NCBI GenBank assembly: GCA_020747065.1
Contig: JAGMVK010000008.1
Location: 2,542,001-2,606,000, forward strand
Source: Cadophora sp. MPI-SDFR-AT-0126
Taxonomy: Eukaryota; Ascomycota; Leotiomycetes; Helotiales; Ploettnerulaceae
Length of the DNA: 64,000 bases
Direction: 5' to 3'
In this document: one piece after another, positions 21,424 through 33,984 of the stretch
How positions within the stretch are numbered: the stretch's first letter is position 1
Layout: each line of letters begins with the position of its first letter
Notes under the pieces: generated by a model
Databases searched by the model: none
What the model was told of the DNA's origin: nothing
Seen by the model: the letters and a program-made list of their open reading frames with translations, nothing else
Program-made: the position numbers and the translations under genes

Positions 21424-23340
21424 CTACTGCTGCTGGAACGCACCCGGAATCTTGATAGTGAGAGTCGTCCCATTGGGATTCGTCTCCACCTTGATCTCGA
21501 TCCCACTGACACTGACATTCGCCTGCTCAGCCTTCCTCCCAACCTGGACCTCATCATGCTTTGTTCCAATCTTCGCGACCTCGTCGCCCTTCGCGATCCC
21601 CACTTCACTGACTTTCCCAAGCACCTTCCCTGAGCTATCGATGATTTCTCCAGCATCGTTCACGGTTTTCCCTGCCATGGATTTTAGGTCGCCAGTGACT
21701 TTCCCTATATGCTTTCCGTCCTCATCCAGTACGTTACCAGATTCATCTACCTTATTGCCTGCGAGCGATTTGGCATCCTCAACGGCGTCGGTAACTTGGG
21801 AGGTCGCTCCTTCAGCCAGATCTTTGCCCTGACTGGCCATTTTTCCAACAGTATCAGTGACACCATTTGTGGCACCGTTCAAAGCACCAACTGTCCCATT
21901 GGCAAGTCCTTGTGGGCCTCCCCCCGCATTGCCCACTGCCTTCGTAGCATCTCCAGTTGCTGATTGGGCTTTATCTTGAACATCTCCCACTGTAGAGTGA
22001 GCTGTATTCTGGACATCCCCAACAGTAGACCCAGCTTTGTCTTGGACATCTCCAGCTGCATGTCCAGCAGTATCTCCAACTCCACCAACAGTATCCGTGA
22101 CACCTCCAAGAGCATCACCGGCTCCACTGTCTCCAAGACTAGGTGCTGCTCCTTGAACTGTATCGACTGCACCGCCAGCAGTAGATGTCACTTGCTTGCT
22201 CGCGCCACCAACTTTCTCGCCCACGGAGTCGGTGACACCTCCAAGGAGACCGCTAGAAGACTTCTTTTTCTTCTTTGGGACCTTGTCAGGAAGTGATTGA
22301 GCCTTGTTCCCAATACTTTCAGTGGTATCTTTGGCGCTACTCACAGCATCACTTCCGACTGGAAGATCCGGCGCATCTCCGAGACCAGGAAGACCCTTTG
22401 TGAGTCCTTTGGCAGAGGAAGTTGCTTTCTCTGTAGCACCTTTGACCGTATTTTGTGCTTGATCTGCGGTATCTGATGTTTTCTTCTGGATATCATCCGT
22501 TGTATCATTCGCGGTCTTTCTGGCTTTGCCGACACCCTGATGGGCTTGATCTGGGAGTCCAGATGCAGTATCTTGTGCTTTCTTGGGAACTGTCCCGATA
22601 GTGTCCGTAATGTTGTCCAATGGACCTTCTTCAGACTCTCCATCATCCCAATCTTGATCCTCCTCTTCCTCATCAGACTTTTCTTCGCTTTGCTCATCGC
22701 CGTGATCATCAGGCCCCTCATTCTGGTCATCTTGATCATGATCGCCATTGGCGACGGAATTAGCGTCGTGATCCTCCTCTTCTAGGTCAACATCGTCATG
22801 TTCGGACTCAGATGCCATCTCTGGCTCAGGCTCAGGTTCCGGTTGTGGTACTGGAGCGGGCTTCTTCTTTTTCTTCATGATCGGCTTTTGAACATCTGGC
22901 GCCGGCGCCGGAGCATCGTCGAACTTGGAATCTCGGCGACTGGAGGAAGACTTGACTGGATCCGGTTGAGCTATTTGATCGACTTCCGGAGCTGGAGACT
23001 CTGATGGAGGTTGAACTGGTCTCTTCTTCTTGACGATCTTCTTTGGAGTCTCTTCAGGTTCGGTAGCTTTAGCATCGTCAGAAGCTTGAGGAGTTGGTGG
23101 AGCAACATCAGCGGCTGGTTTCGGAACTCGCTTCTTTTTTCTGATGGGCGAGCCAGGGGATGGAAGATCCTCTTGCTGAGGAAGAGGCTTAGGAGAAGCT
23201 TTGGGAGCAGACTTTTCGACACTATTGATGTCTCCATTGGTTGGAACTCTCTTTTTCTTTAAAGATGAAGGAGTTTTGGTAGGCATCTCGCCCTGGCCCA
23301 TAGGCATCTGAGGAGCTTTCGGTGTTCGTGGAGCAGACAT
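21424..23340 (-). CDS. LEA-like, low-complexity 638-aa protein with DUF3659-like C-terminus
   Basis: This is a single exon of 638 aa starting MSAPRTPKAPQMPMG. The N-terminal third is Pro/Lys/Glu-rich with repeated KKKRVP blocks and a long acidic run. The middle consists of imperfect repeats such as GDVQDKAGSTVGDVQNTAHS and NTVKGATEKATSSAKG, like group-3 LEA amphipathic repeats. The C-terminal section has two DUF3659-type units (GNKVDESGNVLDEDGKHIGK and following), then a short beta-rich end (GTTLTIKIPGA). Family knowledge: fungal DUF3659 proteins are linked with spores and desiccation, but their biochemistry is not settled. A longer in-frame start at 23436 is less likely, because the peptide before MSAPRTP is unlike the family. 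Confidence 0.85.
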   Translation of the reverse strand: MSAPRTPKAPQMPMGQGEMPTKTPSSLKKKRVPTNGDINSVEKSAPKASPKPLPQQEDLPSPGSPIRKKKRVPKPAADVAPPTPQASDDAKATEPEETPKKIVKKKRPVQPPSESPAPEVDQIAQPDPVKSSSSRRDSKFDDAPAPAPDVQKPIMKKKKKPAPVPQPEPEPEPEMASESEHDDVDLEEEDHDANSVANGDHDQDDQNEGPDDHGDEQSEEKSDEEEEDQDWDDGESEEGPLDNITDTIGTVPKKAQDTASGLPDQAHQGVGKARKTANDTTDDIQKKTSDTADQAQNTVKGATEKATSSAKGLTKGLPGLGDAPDLPVGSDAVSSAKDTTESIGNKAQSLPDKVPKKKKKSSSGLLGGVTDSVGEKVGGASKQVTSTAGGAVDTVQGAAPSLGDSGAGDALGGVTDTVGGVGDTAGHAAGDVQDKAGSTVGDVQNTAHSTVGDVQDKAQSATGDATKAVGNAGGGPQGLANGTVGALNGATNGVTDTVGKMASQGKDLAEGATSQVTDAVEDAKSLAGNKVDESGNVLDEDGKHIGKVTGDLKSMAGKTVNDAGEIIDSSGKVLGKVSEVGIAKGDEVAKIGTKHDEVQVGRKAEQANVSVSGIEIKVETNPNGTTLTIKIPGAFQQQ

Positions 23341-25001
23341 GATGGTAGGAGTAAGATGATCTTGAGAGTGTAGAGTTTGGAACTGCAGAAAGAAAATATT
23401 TCGAAGGTTTAATGGTAAAAGAAACTCTGAAATCATGTAGTAAACGCCCCTTGCCAGTCTGCTAGGTGTAAAATCAGTGACGATGGAAATGTAGAGCTAT
23501 GACTTCGCTGAAGCATCCAGCCCACCATGCATCCTGGCGCATCTCGTCATAGCCCACTTCTTACTCTGGGACACAGATGCGGGGTACGAGCTCTGAATAT
23601 GCATGCAAATCCTGTTTTTTGATCGTATTTCGCATAAGCACAAACGCTGTTTGCGTGGCTTGTGTTTCTTGTGGCTGACCAGGGAGGTTTGAAATATGGA
23701 GGCCGGTGTATCTCACCACCATCAAGACAGCTAGCAACCTGGTTTGCATGCCATAACCAGTTGTAATGAACGCTAAAGTCCACTCGATATGGCTATTGAG
23801 CTACAGAAACTAGGCATGTATTTGAGGGTGGAATTCTGAGCATGCGAAAGAGCGGCATCTTCTCCATGTCTCGAGGAGACGGTTCTGGAGCTTGGTCTGG
23901 TCTTCAAGCGGAAACATACCTGTCTAGGATGCATTCAATGAAGAGCACAGCGAATAAGAGAGCATAAATGCATATTTCAAGCGGCCGTCAGGTAGAAATG
24001 GCAGGGGCTATTGCAGTTGTCAGGTTGAGAGAAGGCAGGATAGGATGCGAAGGTGACGAATCCTATCGCTCATTCACGGAGGTAGACGTTTTCCATCCAA
24101 TGATCGGACAAGATCGACATTGCAGGAGTGCAGAGGGAGAGCAGTGACAGCTGAATCGGCGCTGCACTCGCAGAATGCTGTGGAGGATATCCCTTGTTGT
24201 TGATACTACCCAAAACAGCATAGCTTAGTTGCCTGTTGAAGTGGCTGGTGGTCTACGATAACCCTAGCAAAGTTTAGCGAGAACTTGAGATTGTCAGCCA
24301 CTGTAACGGCCTTTTCGCTTGGCTTCCGCAGGATCGACGTCCAGGCTTAACGATCTCAGCCAGGGTCCTGCCTAATCCTGCAGCAAGACTTGATCGACGA
24401 TGTCAGAGGAAGCGAGTTGTGTCTTGATTGAATGTTGACTTTTGCTATCATGCCTGCTCAGATGTGACGAAGCTCCGACCTGTCACTCCACAGCTTCCAT
24501 GTTTTGGTTCTCTCCACGGGATAATCCCTTGTCTAGGCCCAGATATCACAGACTGAAAACCTGGAATGTGGTCGAATAGATTAACTTCTGTGGTGTGCAG
24601 GTCTGCTATGATGAAAGAGGGCGTCATGGCGATGTTGCAGGGCAAGGTTCCTGGAGCTTCATCCCGCCCAAAGGTTTAATTGGTGATGTAGCTGAATGGT
24701 TGGTCCTGGAACCAGAGCTCTGTTTCGCAGTAAGCTCTGTAGGTTTTCGTTGATGACGTCGATTCTCGTGGAAGCTCATCCTTGCCTGGCATTTGAGCTC
24801 GAATATACTAATATGGGTGCTTGTTACTCCTCTTTCTCTAATCTATACCACCTATCATTCTCAATACAATACCCATACATCTTTCCACAACCACCACAAG
24901 ACCAACGAACGACTGTAATACCACATCATAACAACAAGTCACCTCTCAAGATCATCAGGCGACTCTCACAGCAATACAGACCCGCACACAGTCTTATCAA
25001 C
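23341..25001. other. Divergent promoter between the two large LEA/DUF3659 genes
   Basis: About 1.66 kb lie between heads of the 638-aa and 1086-aa genes. No coding signal was seen. CA-rich tracts near 24890-24990 fit the leader of the plus-strand gene. A shared regulatory region is likely from the arrangement, though I recognise no named site. Confidence 0.45.
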
Positions 25002-28000
25002 ATGACGGACGTCTCAAGCAGACAGACAGGCAACATGCCAAAGGTTCCAAGAACCCCAAGCAACAGTGGAGCCCCAAGAAAAACACCAAAGAAGAGTGAC
25101 ACAAGCAAATCGCTGGCAGCCGACAAGTCGGAAGTTGATGACGCCAAAGTAAACACCAAAGAAGATCCGTTCACACAGAATGATCTCGAGAGTGTGGCCG
25201 AGGACCAAAGCCTCGACAATGCTACCAATGATGGCGCCGAGGAGGAATCAGAGGAGGACGGAACAGAGGTCATTCCCGGTTAGTACTGACAGCACCTGTC
25301 TCAGACATTCTGTAAGCAGTAAAACTAACAAACCAAATAGCTGGAAGCGTCGACAATGAAGGAAATGTCCTCGACAAAGATGGGAAAACAATTGGACATG
25401 TAAATGGAGAGGCAACATCAAATTTCGAAGGAAGCATGGTAGACCAAGAGGGCGATATCTTGGACGCAGAAGGGAACGTCATTGGCACAGCAGACTTGGT
25501 GCAGAATGTTGCCCAATCTGCAGTTGGAGATAAGCCTTCGCTTGAAGCTCAAGCCCCATTCGGAGTTCAAGATAACGGGGATATCACGAACGCTACTGGC
25601 TCAGTCGTAGGCAAGCTGGCTGAAGGTAAGCCACAAGATCTCGTCGGCACAGCCATCACCGCCATTGATGCCAGTGGCAATCTGAAAGCCGAGTCCGGAA
25701 GCACCATCGGCAAAGCGGATCTGCAGGAAGGACTTCTCAATGAAGCTGCTTCGAAGAAATCTGACGGGCAAGTCGATGATGGAGAGCTTTCGGACAAGGC
25801 AGACAGTGCCATCGAGCTGCAAGATCAAGAGGCTGCCAACCCAGATCTGGCAGCAGATCAGAAGTCGGGTCTCGGCGCCGACAAAGAAATCGACAACCTG
25901 AAGCCAGATGACTCGGCGTCTCAAGTTGGTGGCTCCAAAGTCCCTGACGATGCATCCAACCTGGGCGAAAAGAGTGGAAAGGCGCAAGATCTTGCATCGA
26001 AGGTTGTAGACGGTTCTGAGGTAGCCAAAGACTTGGACTCCAAGGCTACTGATGGCTCCCAAGCTGTCGACGATGGCGCTCCAGCTCCAGAGATCACAGA
26101 AGAGCCGGGCGAGCTGAACGAATTGGACACAAATCCAGTGGATGAAAATGAGCTTGCTGAGGATGCTCCTAAGCTTCCAGATCTTTCTATTCTCAAAGAC
26201 ATGACAGTAAACAAACTTGGCAAGATCGTGGATGAGAACGGGAACCCATTTGGTCAGCTCATCGAGGGCGATCCCAAGAAGCTTGCGGGCAAGAAAGTGG
26301 ATGCCGAGGGCCAAATCTGGGATGACAAGGGAAAAGTCATCGGTCGAGTCGAGCTCCTCCCCGAGAGTGAACGTGAAGCTGAGCCCTCAGCCCCCTTCGA
26401 AGACTTCCCTGATAGCATCGTTGATAAATCAGGCAACGTCATCTTTGAGGGCAAAATTGTCGGCAAATTGATTGAAGGCGATGCTAAGAAGCTGGAGGGA
26501 AAGAAAGTGGATGCTGATGGTGATGTTCTGGATAAGAACGGCAACACGCTCGGAAAGGCTGAGAGATTCCAAGAAGAGGACATCGTACCCGAGGAAGAGG
26601 CGCCGGCTGTTGACCTATCAATCCTGGAGGGAAAGAAAGTCAACAAAGCTGGGAATGTCGTAGATGATAATGGAAAACTCTTTGGACGTGTGGCTACAGG
26701 AGATGTGGCAAAATTGGTCGGCAAAAAAGTTGATTCGGAAGGCAAGATCTGGAGTGACTCTGGAAAAGTTATCGGAACTGCTGAACTTCTTGATATTGAT
26801 GACCGGGATGAAGCATCCGACTCGCCTTTTGAGGACTTCCCAGATGCATTGGTTGAGAAGACTGGCAACGTCGTCTTTGAAGGCCAAATCGTCGGACGGC
26901 TCATTGAGGGTGATGCAAAGAAGCTCGCAGGCAAGAAAGTTGACAAAGATGGAGATGTGGTGGACAAGATCGGAAATGTGCTAGGAAAGGCTGAGCGCTG
27001 GACAGAAGAAGAAGCTCCGGAGCCTGAGAAAATTGACATGTCAGCATTAGCTGGCAAGCGAGTCAATAAGCTGGGGAATCTCGTTGATTCTCATGGTAGT
27101 ATCTATGGTCGCCTTATCCAAGGAGATGCAAAGAAGCTCGTGGGCAAGATGTCAGACAAGAACGGAGACATCTGGGATGATGGTGGAAAGGTGGTCGGAA
27201 AGGCCGAACTTGTACCAGAAAGCGAGAGGGAAGGCCAGAAAGAAGGTCCTTTCACCGGCTTTGATTCTCCAACTGTGACCAAAGACGGAAAAGTTGCAGA
27301 TTCGAAGGGGGCCATCATAGGCCGACTCATTGAAGGAGAGGCCAAGAAGCTGTACGGAAAGAAAGTTGATACGGATGGAGATGTGGTAGACAGCAATGGA
27401 AACACCCTGGGAAAAGCCGAGAGGTGGGAGGAGGAAGAGAAACCAAAAGCTCACAGTCCCGTCGAGGGCCGAAAAGTCAATCGAGAGGGTAATGTCGTGG
27501 ATGAGAATGGAGATCTGATCGCCAAGTTGACCGATGGGGACATCACCAAGTGCTCCGGTAAGGAGATTGACGCCGATGGAGATGTATACAACTCCAAGAA
27601 CCAAGTTATTGGTCACGTCACTCTCCTTGATGAGATTCCAGTCGAGCCAGAACCCGAGGTGGTCGAGGAAGAGCCAAAGGAGTCGCAAGAAGAGATCGAC
27701 GCCAGGAAGCAGGTTGAGCAGGACACGAAGTTGGCCTCTCGCATGGCATTCGCCATCCAAGAGTCAATTGACAAGATCTCTCCCATACTCAGAAACATCA
27801 CAGATGTAAGTCGTGTACCCTCTCCTGACATGAGCAAAACTAATGTGCGGAGGAAATCGATGCTGTTGAGCGCCAGAAAGAGGCAGATCGTGATGAGCAG
27901 AAGCTCGTCGATAAAGTCAAACCGCTCATCGAGGAAGGAGGGCGTATCCTCACTGAGACTAATGGTCTCATTCGCGGAATGGATCCCGACGGAAGGATCA

Positions 28001-28421
28001 CAGCCAATGCGAAGCAAAAGGCTGCAACCAGGGAGGCGACACCTGAAGAGCACCACCTTGCTGAGCTGCTGAAGGAGGTAAGTCCATATGTTTTCATTGA
28101 GAAGGCATCATACTGACCCTGAGACAGCTCACCGGAAACGTAACGCAAACAATTGAGAAGGCGAAAAAGAAGATTGCTGGTATGCCGCACGCCAAGAAGG
28201 AACTAAACCCTCTCTGGGGTCTGCTGGCGGAACCATTGGGACAGATCCTGGCTGCTGTGGGACTACTGCTGAGTGGTGTTCTCGGTCTCGTCGGTAGATT
28301 GCTGAGCGGTCTAGGACTTGGAGGTCTGCTTGATAACCTGCTCGGCGGTTTGGGTATCAAGGGCATCCTGAAGGGACTTGGTTTGGGAATGGTGACCGAG
28401 TCTTTGACTGGGAGGAAGTAG
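25002..28421 (+). CDS. DUF3659 tandem-repeat protein with DUF6987-like C-terminus
   Basis: Exons 25002-25278, 25341-27805, 27853-28077 and 28128-28421 give 1086 aa. The introns are 62, 47 and 50 nt with clear signals. After an acidic disordered start come about eight to ten DUF3659 units of the form GKKVDxxGxVxDxxGxxIGKAE, often paired, with the first half of a pair carrying NKxGNVVDxNG. The C-terminal section (EIDAVERQKEADRDEQKLVD, then GRILTETNGLIRGMDPDGRI) resembles DUF6987, which accompanies DUF3659 in fungi. The last exon is Gly/Leu-rich (LLLSGVLGLVGRLLSGLGLG) and could associate with membranes. It is likely a structural, stress-related protein and no enzyme motif is seen. Confidence 0.9.
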
Positions 28422-29951
28422 GAGTTGCGCGACACTGTATACGACTGATGATTGTTTTTCCTTGTTTGTACTTTTATGGGTAATGGATGGCCAGTAGTGA
28501 TGATTTTTGTACGATCGTAGCAAATGTATCATGATCAAACCATACGTCCGTCCCCATGATTGATCGTGCAAACTGTCGGATTTCAATGCTGAGAAGGCCT
28601 CCACAATACGTCCGTCGTCGGTGATAGCTGGACTATCACTTGTCGTTGGGTTTCGACGACGATGGCTTCCCAAGACGAGTTTTGTCCCGTTCGCTGATGA
28701 ACGACAATCGGGCTGCGCTTTGAATGTCGTGGTGGAAGATGAAGATGTTCGAGAGTTGTTCAGTCTAGAAGTCGACGGAGGTTGAGGTCAAAATATGGTT
28801 TGCCAAGCGCCGCACGTGACCATTTTCATGAAGAAGGTACGATGCTCTAGGATGATATCCCGTGCAATACCTTTCTCAAATTCAGCTGATTGTGATTCAG
28901 ACCGGCAAATATGAGATATATGTGAGATATATCTGATAATTGAACATGTTATCGCACGGGCGCAACTGGAATCTAGGTAGATCAAGTCTGTCATCAACTC
29001 CTCGGGCAAAACTTCCCGTATCCAGTCAAAGCAACGAGATTCGGGATAGTAAATATGATGAATGAGCCGATCCGATCAGCAGCCTTCTTGAAGGATCGTC
29101 TGATTAACGTATCGACGAGACGAGCAGCCAAAGGGTTGAACCTGTCCCTCGCTTAGCGATACGCAGAGAACAACAACTCCAGAAGTCTGGCAGTAGGAAT
29201 GCCCCTGGCTTCTCTAAGGAGAGATTTCCACCTAGGCTTTACAACCTCAGTATACAAGACTTTGCCTAGAATTACCTTTTCCCAGTCAAAGACGACATTA
29301 TAACTTACTCAAGCCAAGAAATTGAAAACTCCTGCTTGAGAAAGGAGAAGCCGCCGCCGTTATGAATCATCATCCATTTTACCTGATATTTGAATTTACT
29401 GCGCCATCTCTAGATTAGAATCTGCAACCTTTACTACAAAGAGGTGCGACATCAGTGACACCGTCGAAGAAGGAATCACTGCCCCACAAGATCTGCGATT
29501 GACGCGGTGAATAGACTTTCGTGTTAGATACTGGAGAGCGAAACTATTGTATTTTTTACATCTCAGCTTCATTTCTACCATCTCGAAAGGAAAGATGACT
29601 TTAGCATCCATCGGCGACGATGACAAGAGAGTTGACAACAACCCTCTCATCGACAGCATCCATCTCCTCTCCTCTACTTATTACTTATCACCCCTCTCGG
29701 AATCAACACACACTTCATCCTTCTTCACACCTCGCACAAACCCCAAATCGCCACATCCAACAAATCCAAAGCGCTACTAACTTACCCAAACATCCCATAT
29801 CACCCACACCAAACACCGCACACGCCCTATCTGCAGCACATCGGGCTCATCCCCATCGTTTTGATTTATGAGCTATCCCTCCCTAATCCTAAGCATTTAT
29901 ACACCTCCTTTCTTTCATCCAGCCCTGTCCACTAACTCGAAATCTCGACTG
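28422..29951. other. Intergenic, no supported gene
   Basis: No coherent gene was found. A small AT-rich inverted repeat (AGATATAT ... ATATATCT) lies near 28914-28934. Confidence 0.4.
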
Positions 29952-30210
29952 ATGTCACTTTCCGGAGCAGTCGAATCGAATTCTTGTAAGTATATAGGGA
30001 AATCGGAGGATCACATACGCTTGATTGTTTTGAGGCTGAGCGTCATTCAGCCAAGGTTTGTGTGGCTAGGCAAGTGTTGTAGCCACCCAAAGCAATCGCA
30101 AGGAATTGTAGATGTATATAAACCCCACCTCAATCGCTCGCGAAACCCCCAACGCGGCGAGCAAGAGCGAATCAAGGACATGAAACAGTTGAGGAAGTAA
30201 GTTTTGCAGC
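29952..30210 (+). CDS. Possible very small spliced gene
   Basis: An ATG at 29952 (MSLSGAVESNS) is followed by a strong donor (CTT|GTAAGT near 29989) and an acceptor (CATTCAG near 30050). A later GTAAGT lies near 30198, after a basic stretch (RGEQERIKDMKQLRK). The frames do not join cleanly, so the model is incomplete. The basic segment is reminiscent of SERF/4F5 proteins, but the match is too weak to name. Confidence 0.2.
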
Positions 30211-31313
30211 ACAACCATTCTTCCTGTCCTCAAAGAGCCTCATAGCACAGTACAATTGGAACCCCCATCTAGGGGCCTTCGTGTTGTGGTAATGTCGGTT
30301 AGAGATATGTAGTGCTTAAATCTTAAACTGTCGGTTGAATTGAAGAATGATGATAATGAAGTAGAGATTTTTGACAGCAGTCATGTTCTTGACCACGAAA
30401 CCCCCTAGCCCTCATTATCTTCCTCTTTCCATTCCCCTGGAGAATGTTACCACCCCTCAAGATTTCCTCCTCCCTTGTCTTACACACCTGTAAACTCATT
30501 CCCACACACTCTCACCCTCAACCTCATCCTCACTCTCCCTCTCATTGGAAACTCTCTGAACTCCATCTTTCCTCTTACCATAAGAAAGAAAGAAAGAGGT
30601 GGTGGTGGTGGTTATATACTCCTTGACTCCCCACGTCTGGCAAGACTTTCCTGAGACTGTGAAAGTAAGCTGGGGCAAGTGAATAGGTAAGTGAGAGTGA
30701 GAGAGTGAGTGAGGGATGGAATGAGCGAGATAGTGAGTGAGAATGACCGACTGAATCACTACTGTACGCAACTTGGAGCGAAGATACAGAATGAGAATAA
30801 GAAAAGTTCGCAAATCAATCAGAGGATAACGGGAACGGACACGACAGAAACTTAGGTAGTGGGGAAGATGGGATTGGTGAAGACTGATACTTGGACATGA
30901 TGTGTCAATCTCATTTCAAGACGCCTCATTGCTGAGATTGCAGAATTGATATCTACCCCTCATAGTATCGCATTCTCGTACTTGCACTGTACACACCTCA
31001 CCCGCCCATCCCAGATCCGCAGAATCCCAATCCCAATCTCGCTCAGCGCTCATTTATCAAACAAGATACCGCTGCAAATACAATACTCCAACATCCATTC
31101 CTCCCTCCCTTCCAACCAAACCGCCAAGCCAACCCAGCCATTCAATATCTCCAATTCTTGCCCACACTAAGTGAGGACGCCAATCGTTAACGCCATTCTA
31201 AAAAGCACCATAATGACAAACCAAATACACTATTCTACAATACAATACTCAAACAAAAGAGACGCTCCCAAGGCCACCTTCAAAATACAAAAACAAAGAA
31301 CCCCCTCTCAAAC
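30211..31313. other. Intergenic, no supported gene
   Basis: Simple-sequence tracts (GGTGGTGG near 30598; GAGTGAGAGAGTGAG near 30690-30740) and no coding signal. Confidence 0.4.
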
Positions 31314-33984
31314 TCACCCCGTAACCCTCCTAACCCACAACCCCGTCGGCTCAAACACCGCCTCCTTATCCCTCCTCTTCCACGCCCTATGCAGCCTCAA
31401 GCCAATCTCATGCTCCTCCCTCCTCACATCACTCTCCTCCTCCCTCAGCCTCTCAACCTTCAACTTCTCCATCTCCCTCTTCCGCCTCACCTCCTCCGTA
31501 ATCAACACACTATCCTTCGGCATCAGTTCCGTCATTTGTCTGATACTCCTAGAAATATTGTTGCGTCTGTGTGCAAGGTTTTCGAGTTGTGCTTGTAGGG
31601 AGGTGACGAGGTCGTGTGAGGATGCTTCGGCGGGAGACATGGGGAGGTTCTTTGCTATGTTGGAAGATCGTTTGTTGGGTGGTAGGTGCGAGGGGACGGA
31701 GGACATGGAGATGAATACTGGGGAGGAGGGGCCGGCGACTGCTTTGCGAGTGACCGTACTGGTATTCGATTTCGGTGAACCTTCCACAGGAGGACGCTGC
31801 CGGTTGAGAATCGCAGATGGGTCAGGCATGGGGTGACTATCGAAAGTGTCTGTTGATGGACGCGGGGTATTTTGTGTCGATGGTGCGTAGGTCGTTACGC
31901 TGAAGCGGGATGGGGGTTGGATATATTCTGGTTCGTGTTCTGGCTCTTCCGTGATAGGTGTCGAGACGCTCTGTAGCTGTTCGCGGAAATTGCGCTCGAT
32001 GTTCGCCATGGTGCCCTCGTCGCGATCCCAAGTACTTGTATGCGACTCGGTTGGTGCTGCATTCCGCGCCAGGGTCTTGGTTGCAGCTGATTGAGACACT
32101 ACGTTCGGATCTGGATTGACGGTAATAGGGGACTGTGAATTGGCGATGCGAGGACTATTGTTCTCGCTGCTGTTCGTCGTGAGCACGGTGCGGATTGTTG
32201 TGGAGGGGTAGGCGGGTGATGCAGGGCTTGTTTCACCATCGCTATTTCGGACGATTGTTACTGGGCTGCCCCCTCCAGAGAAGGAATCCGAGTGAGGCGA
32301 AGCGACGCGCTTGCTGCTTTTTCGTGGAATACTAATAGGAGGCATATCTAACTGATCATGCACTGGGCTCACCAGTGTAACTCGACCCGTTGCCCCTTTC
32401 CATTCTGGTCGCTCGACTGGCGCGGTATGGTTGCTTTTCAGTCTGCGAACACGATCACCAAATGAGGTGTGTGCTTTGGGCGCTGCCGTCGTAATGCTCG
32501 ATTCATTTCCCAGTACGAGTCCTGTCTCCTTATGTACGGAACGAAGTCCTGGTGGTGAAAATGTGCCTGGCTTCACGGATTGTGGCTTGCCCCTATCACT
32601 TGTTGTGATTTCCCCAGAATAAGGATCCCATCTTGGATCATGCGCAACTCTACCCCTCGGATTCTCTCCCACTTGCTTTCGACTAACCAGATTTGCCGCC
32701 GCTGCAGCTACCTGATTGCGCTTTTCTCTCCGCAGGGTCGGGATGTTACTCGAGGGAGGTTTTGAGCTCGACGGTGGACGGCCCAAGCCGAGATGTGAAA
32801 TGTCGGGCATCTCTTCGATAGGTGATACCCCGTCACCTTCCTGTGATTGACTCCTACTAGTTGTCAGCAGCTATCCCCGGCGGAATGTAAGGGGCAGACA
32901 TGAGTAAGTAGAGGGGAAAAGCGGGGTGGTGTTGACAAAGAACCCGAACATCTATGTAAGAGGTAGAAATGGCAGGATAGTCTTTTGAGTCGAGTGTAGG
33001 AATTGGTGGGTTGTAGAGCAGCTCAAGGGCATGCTCGCGGTATATGCGTAGAAGGTTCGACATACCTATTCTTCACAGGACCCAGGTGGGGAGAGGTTTC
33101 TGGGGAGACCTCTTCTTCAGTGTATGAAGCGGTTTGGTAGGAGTTTTGAGGAAACCGGGTATTGATTGGGTTGGGTGATGGTTGAGAGTAGACGGATGAG
33201 GCTGGACGGAATGTTGAGTCTCGGTTTGCTTGTGGTGGTGCTGCTTCACTGTCTAGTATTAGCTGGTTACAATAGTCCTTATGTATTTGCAACAGAAGGA
33301 GACAAGGGAGATCTGCCAAAATGCTGCTACGTGTTCTGGCAGCCGTTGTACTGGGAATAGACCTGTAGAAGAGGACGAAGTACAGGGAACATCGAGGTTG
33401 CAGACTTCTGCAACATGTATTCCGCAACCATGAAGCCGGGAGGGGATGTGCACATTCCACCAAGGGAAGGAATCTGGAATGAGATCTTCTTGGTCCATTC
33501 CCAAGGAGGGGATAAAGCCACAGATCCATCCAGTCTTCACATCCAAGCGGTAGTATGCATCGGCATGCACTACATCCACCTGAAGGATGAAACCCCTCGT
33601 GGATGTCCCCTTCCCTTGGAGCAACCCTCGACACAACATGCTTCATCCTGTCTAACAGGAATAATAGCAGACAAACGCCTCCCTTCAATCCCCCTCCCCC
33701 GCGTCCTGTCCCCCTCTAATCCACTCCAGAACAAAAGCACAAGCAACTTACAAAGGTAGCCTCGGCAGAACCTTCGGACCCATCTCGTCTTCCCTCCTAG
33801 GTCGTTCCGGCTTCCTACTATTGTAGTTATTCTGATTTCCTCCGTACTGTCCCTCATTCGCAGCTCGTCGTCCAAGTAAGCCTAAATCATCCCCAGCGCC
33901 CGCATACGATTTCTCCAGTACGGGCTCCTCCCCGACCGGCTCCTGCTGTCGCGCCACCTTGGGATTATTCAGTCTCTTCCACAT
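31314..33984 (-). CDS. 651-aa disordered protein with C-terminal coiled coil
   Basis: Exons 33752-33984, 33066-33248 and 31314-32853 give 651 aa. The introns are 503 nt (33249-33751) and 212 nt (32854-33065), both unusually long here. The start MWKRLNNPKVARQQ is chosen because it reads like a conserved N-terminus; an in-frame ATG at 34035 would add 17 residues. Most of the protein is Ser/Pro/Thr-rich and disordered. Near the C-terminus a Lys/Arg/Glu helix (EEVRRKREMEKLKVERLREE) predicts a coiled coil, and the end is RRDKEAVFEPTGLWVRRVTG. No enzyme domain is present. A scaffold or cytoskeleton-linked role is possible but unproved. Confidence 0.75.

Noticed and set aside
21424..23436. Longer start for the 638-aa protein at 23436
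   Set aside because: The extra 32 residues are unlike the family, and MSAPRTP is a natural start with an untranslated leader before it.
33023..33688. 221-codon minus frame read as one exon
   Set aside because: It runs through two strong splice sites of the 651-aa gene; only its part at 33066-33248 is a true exon.
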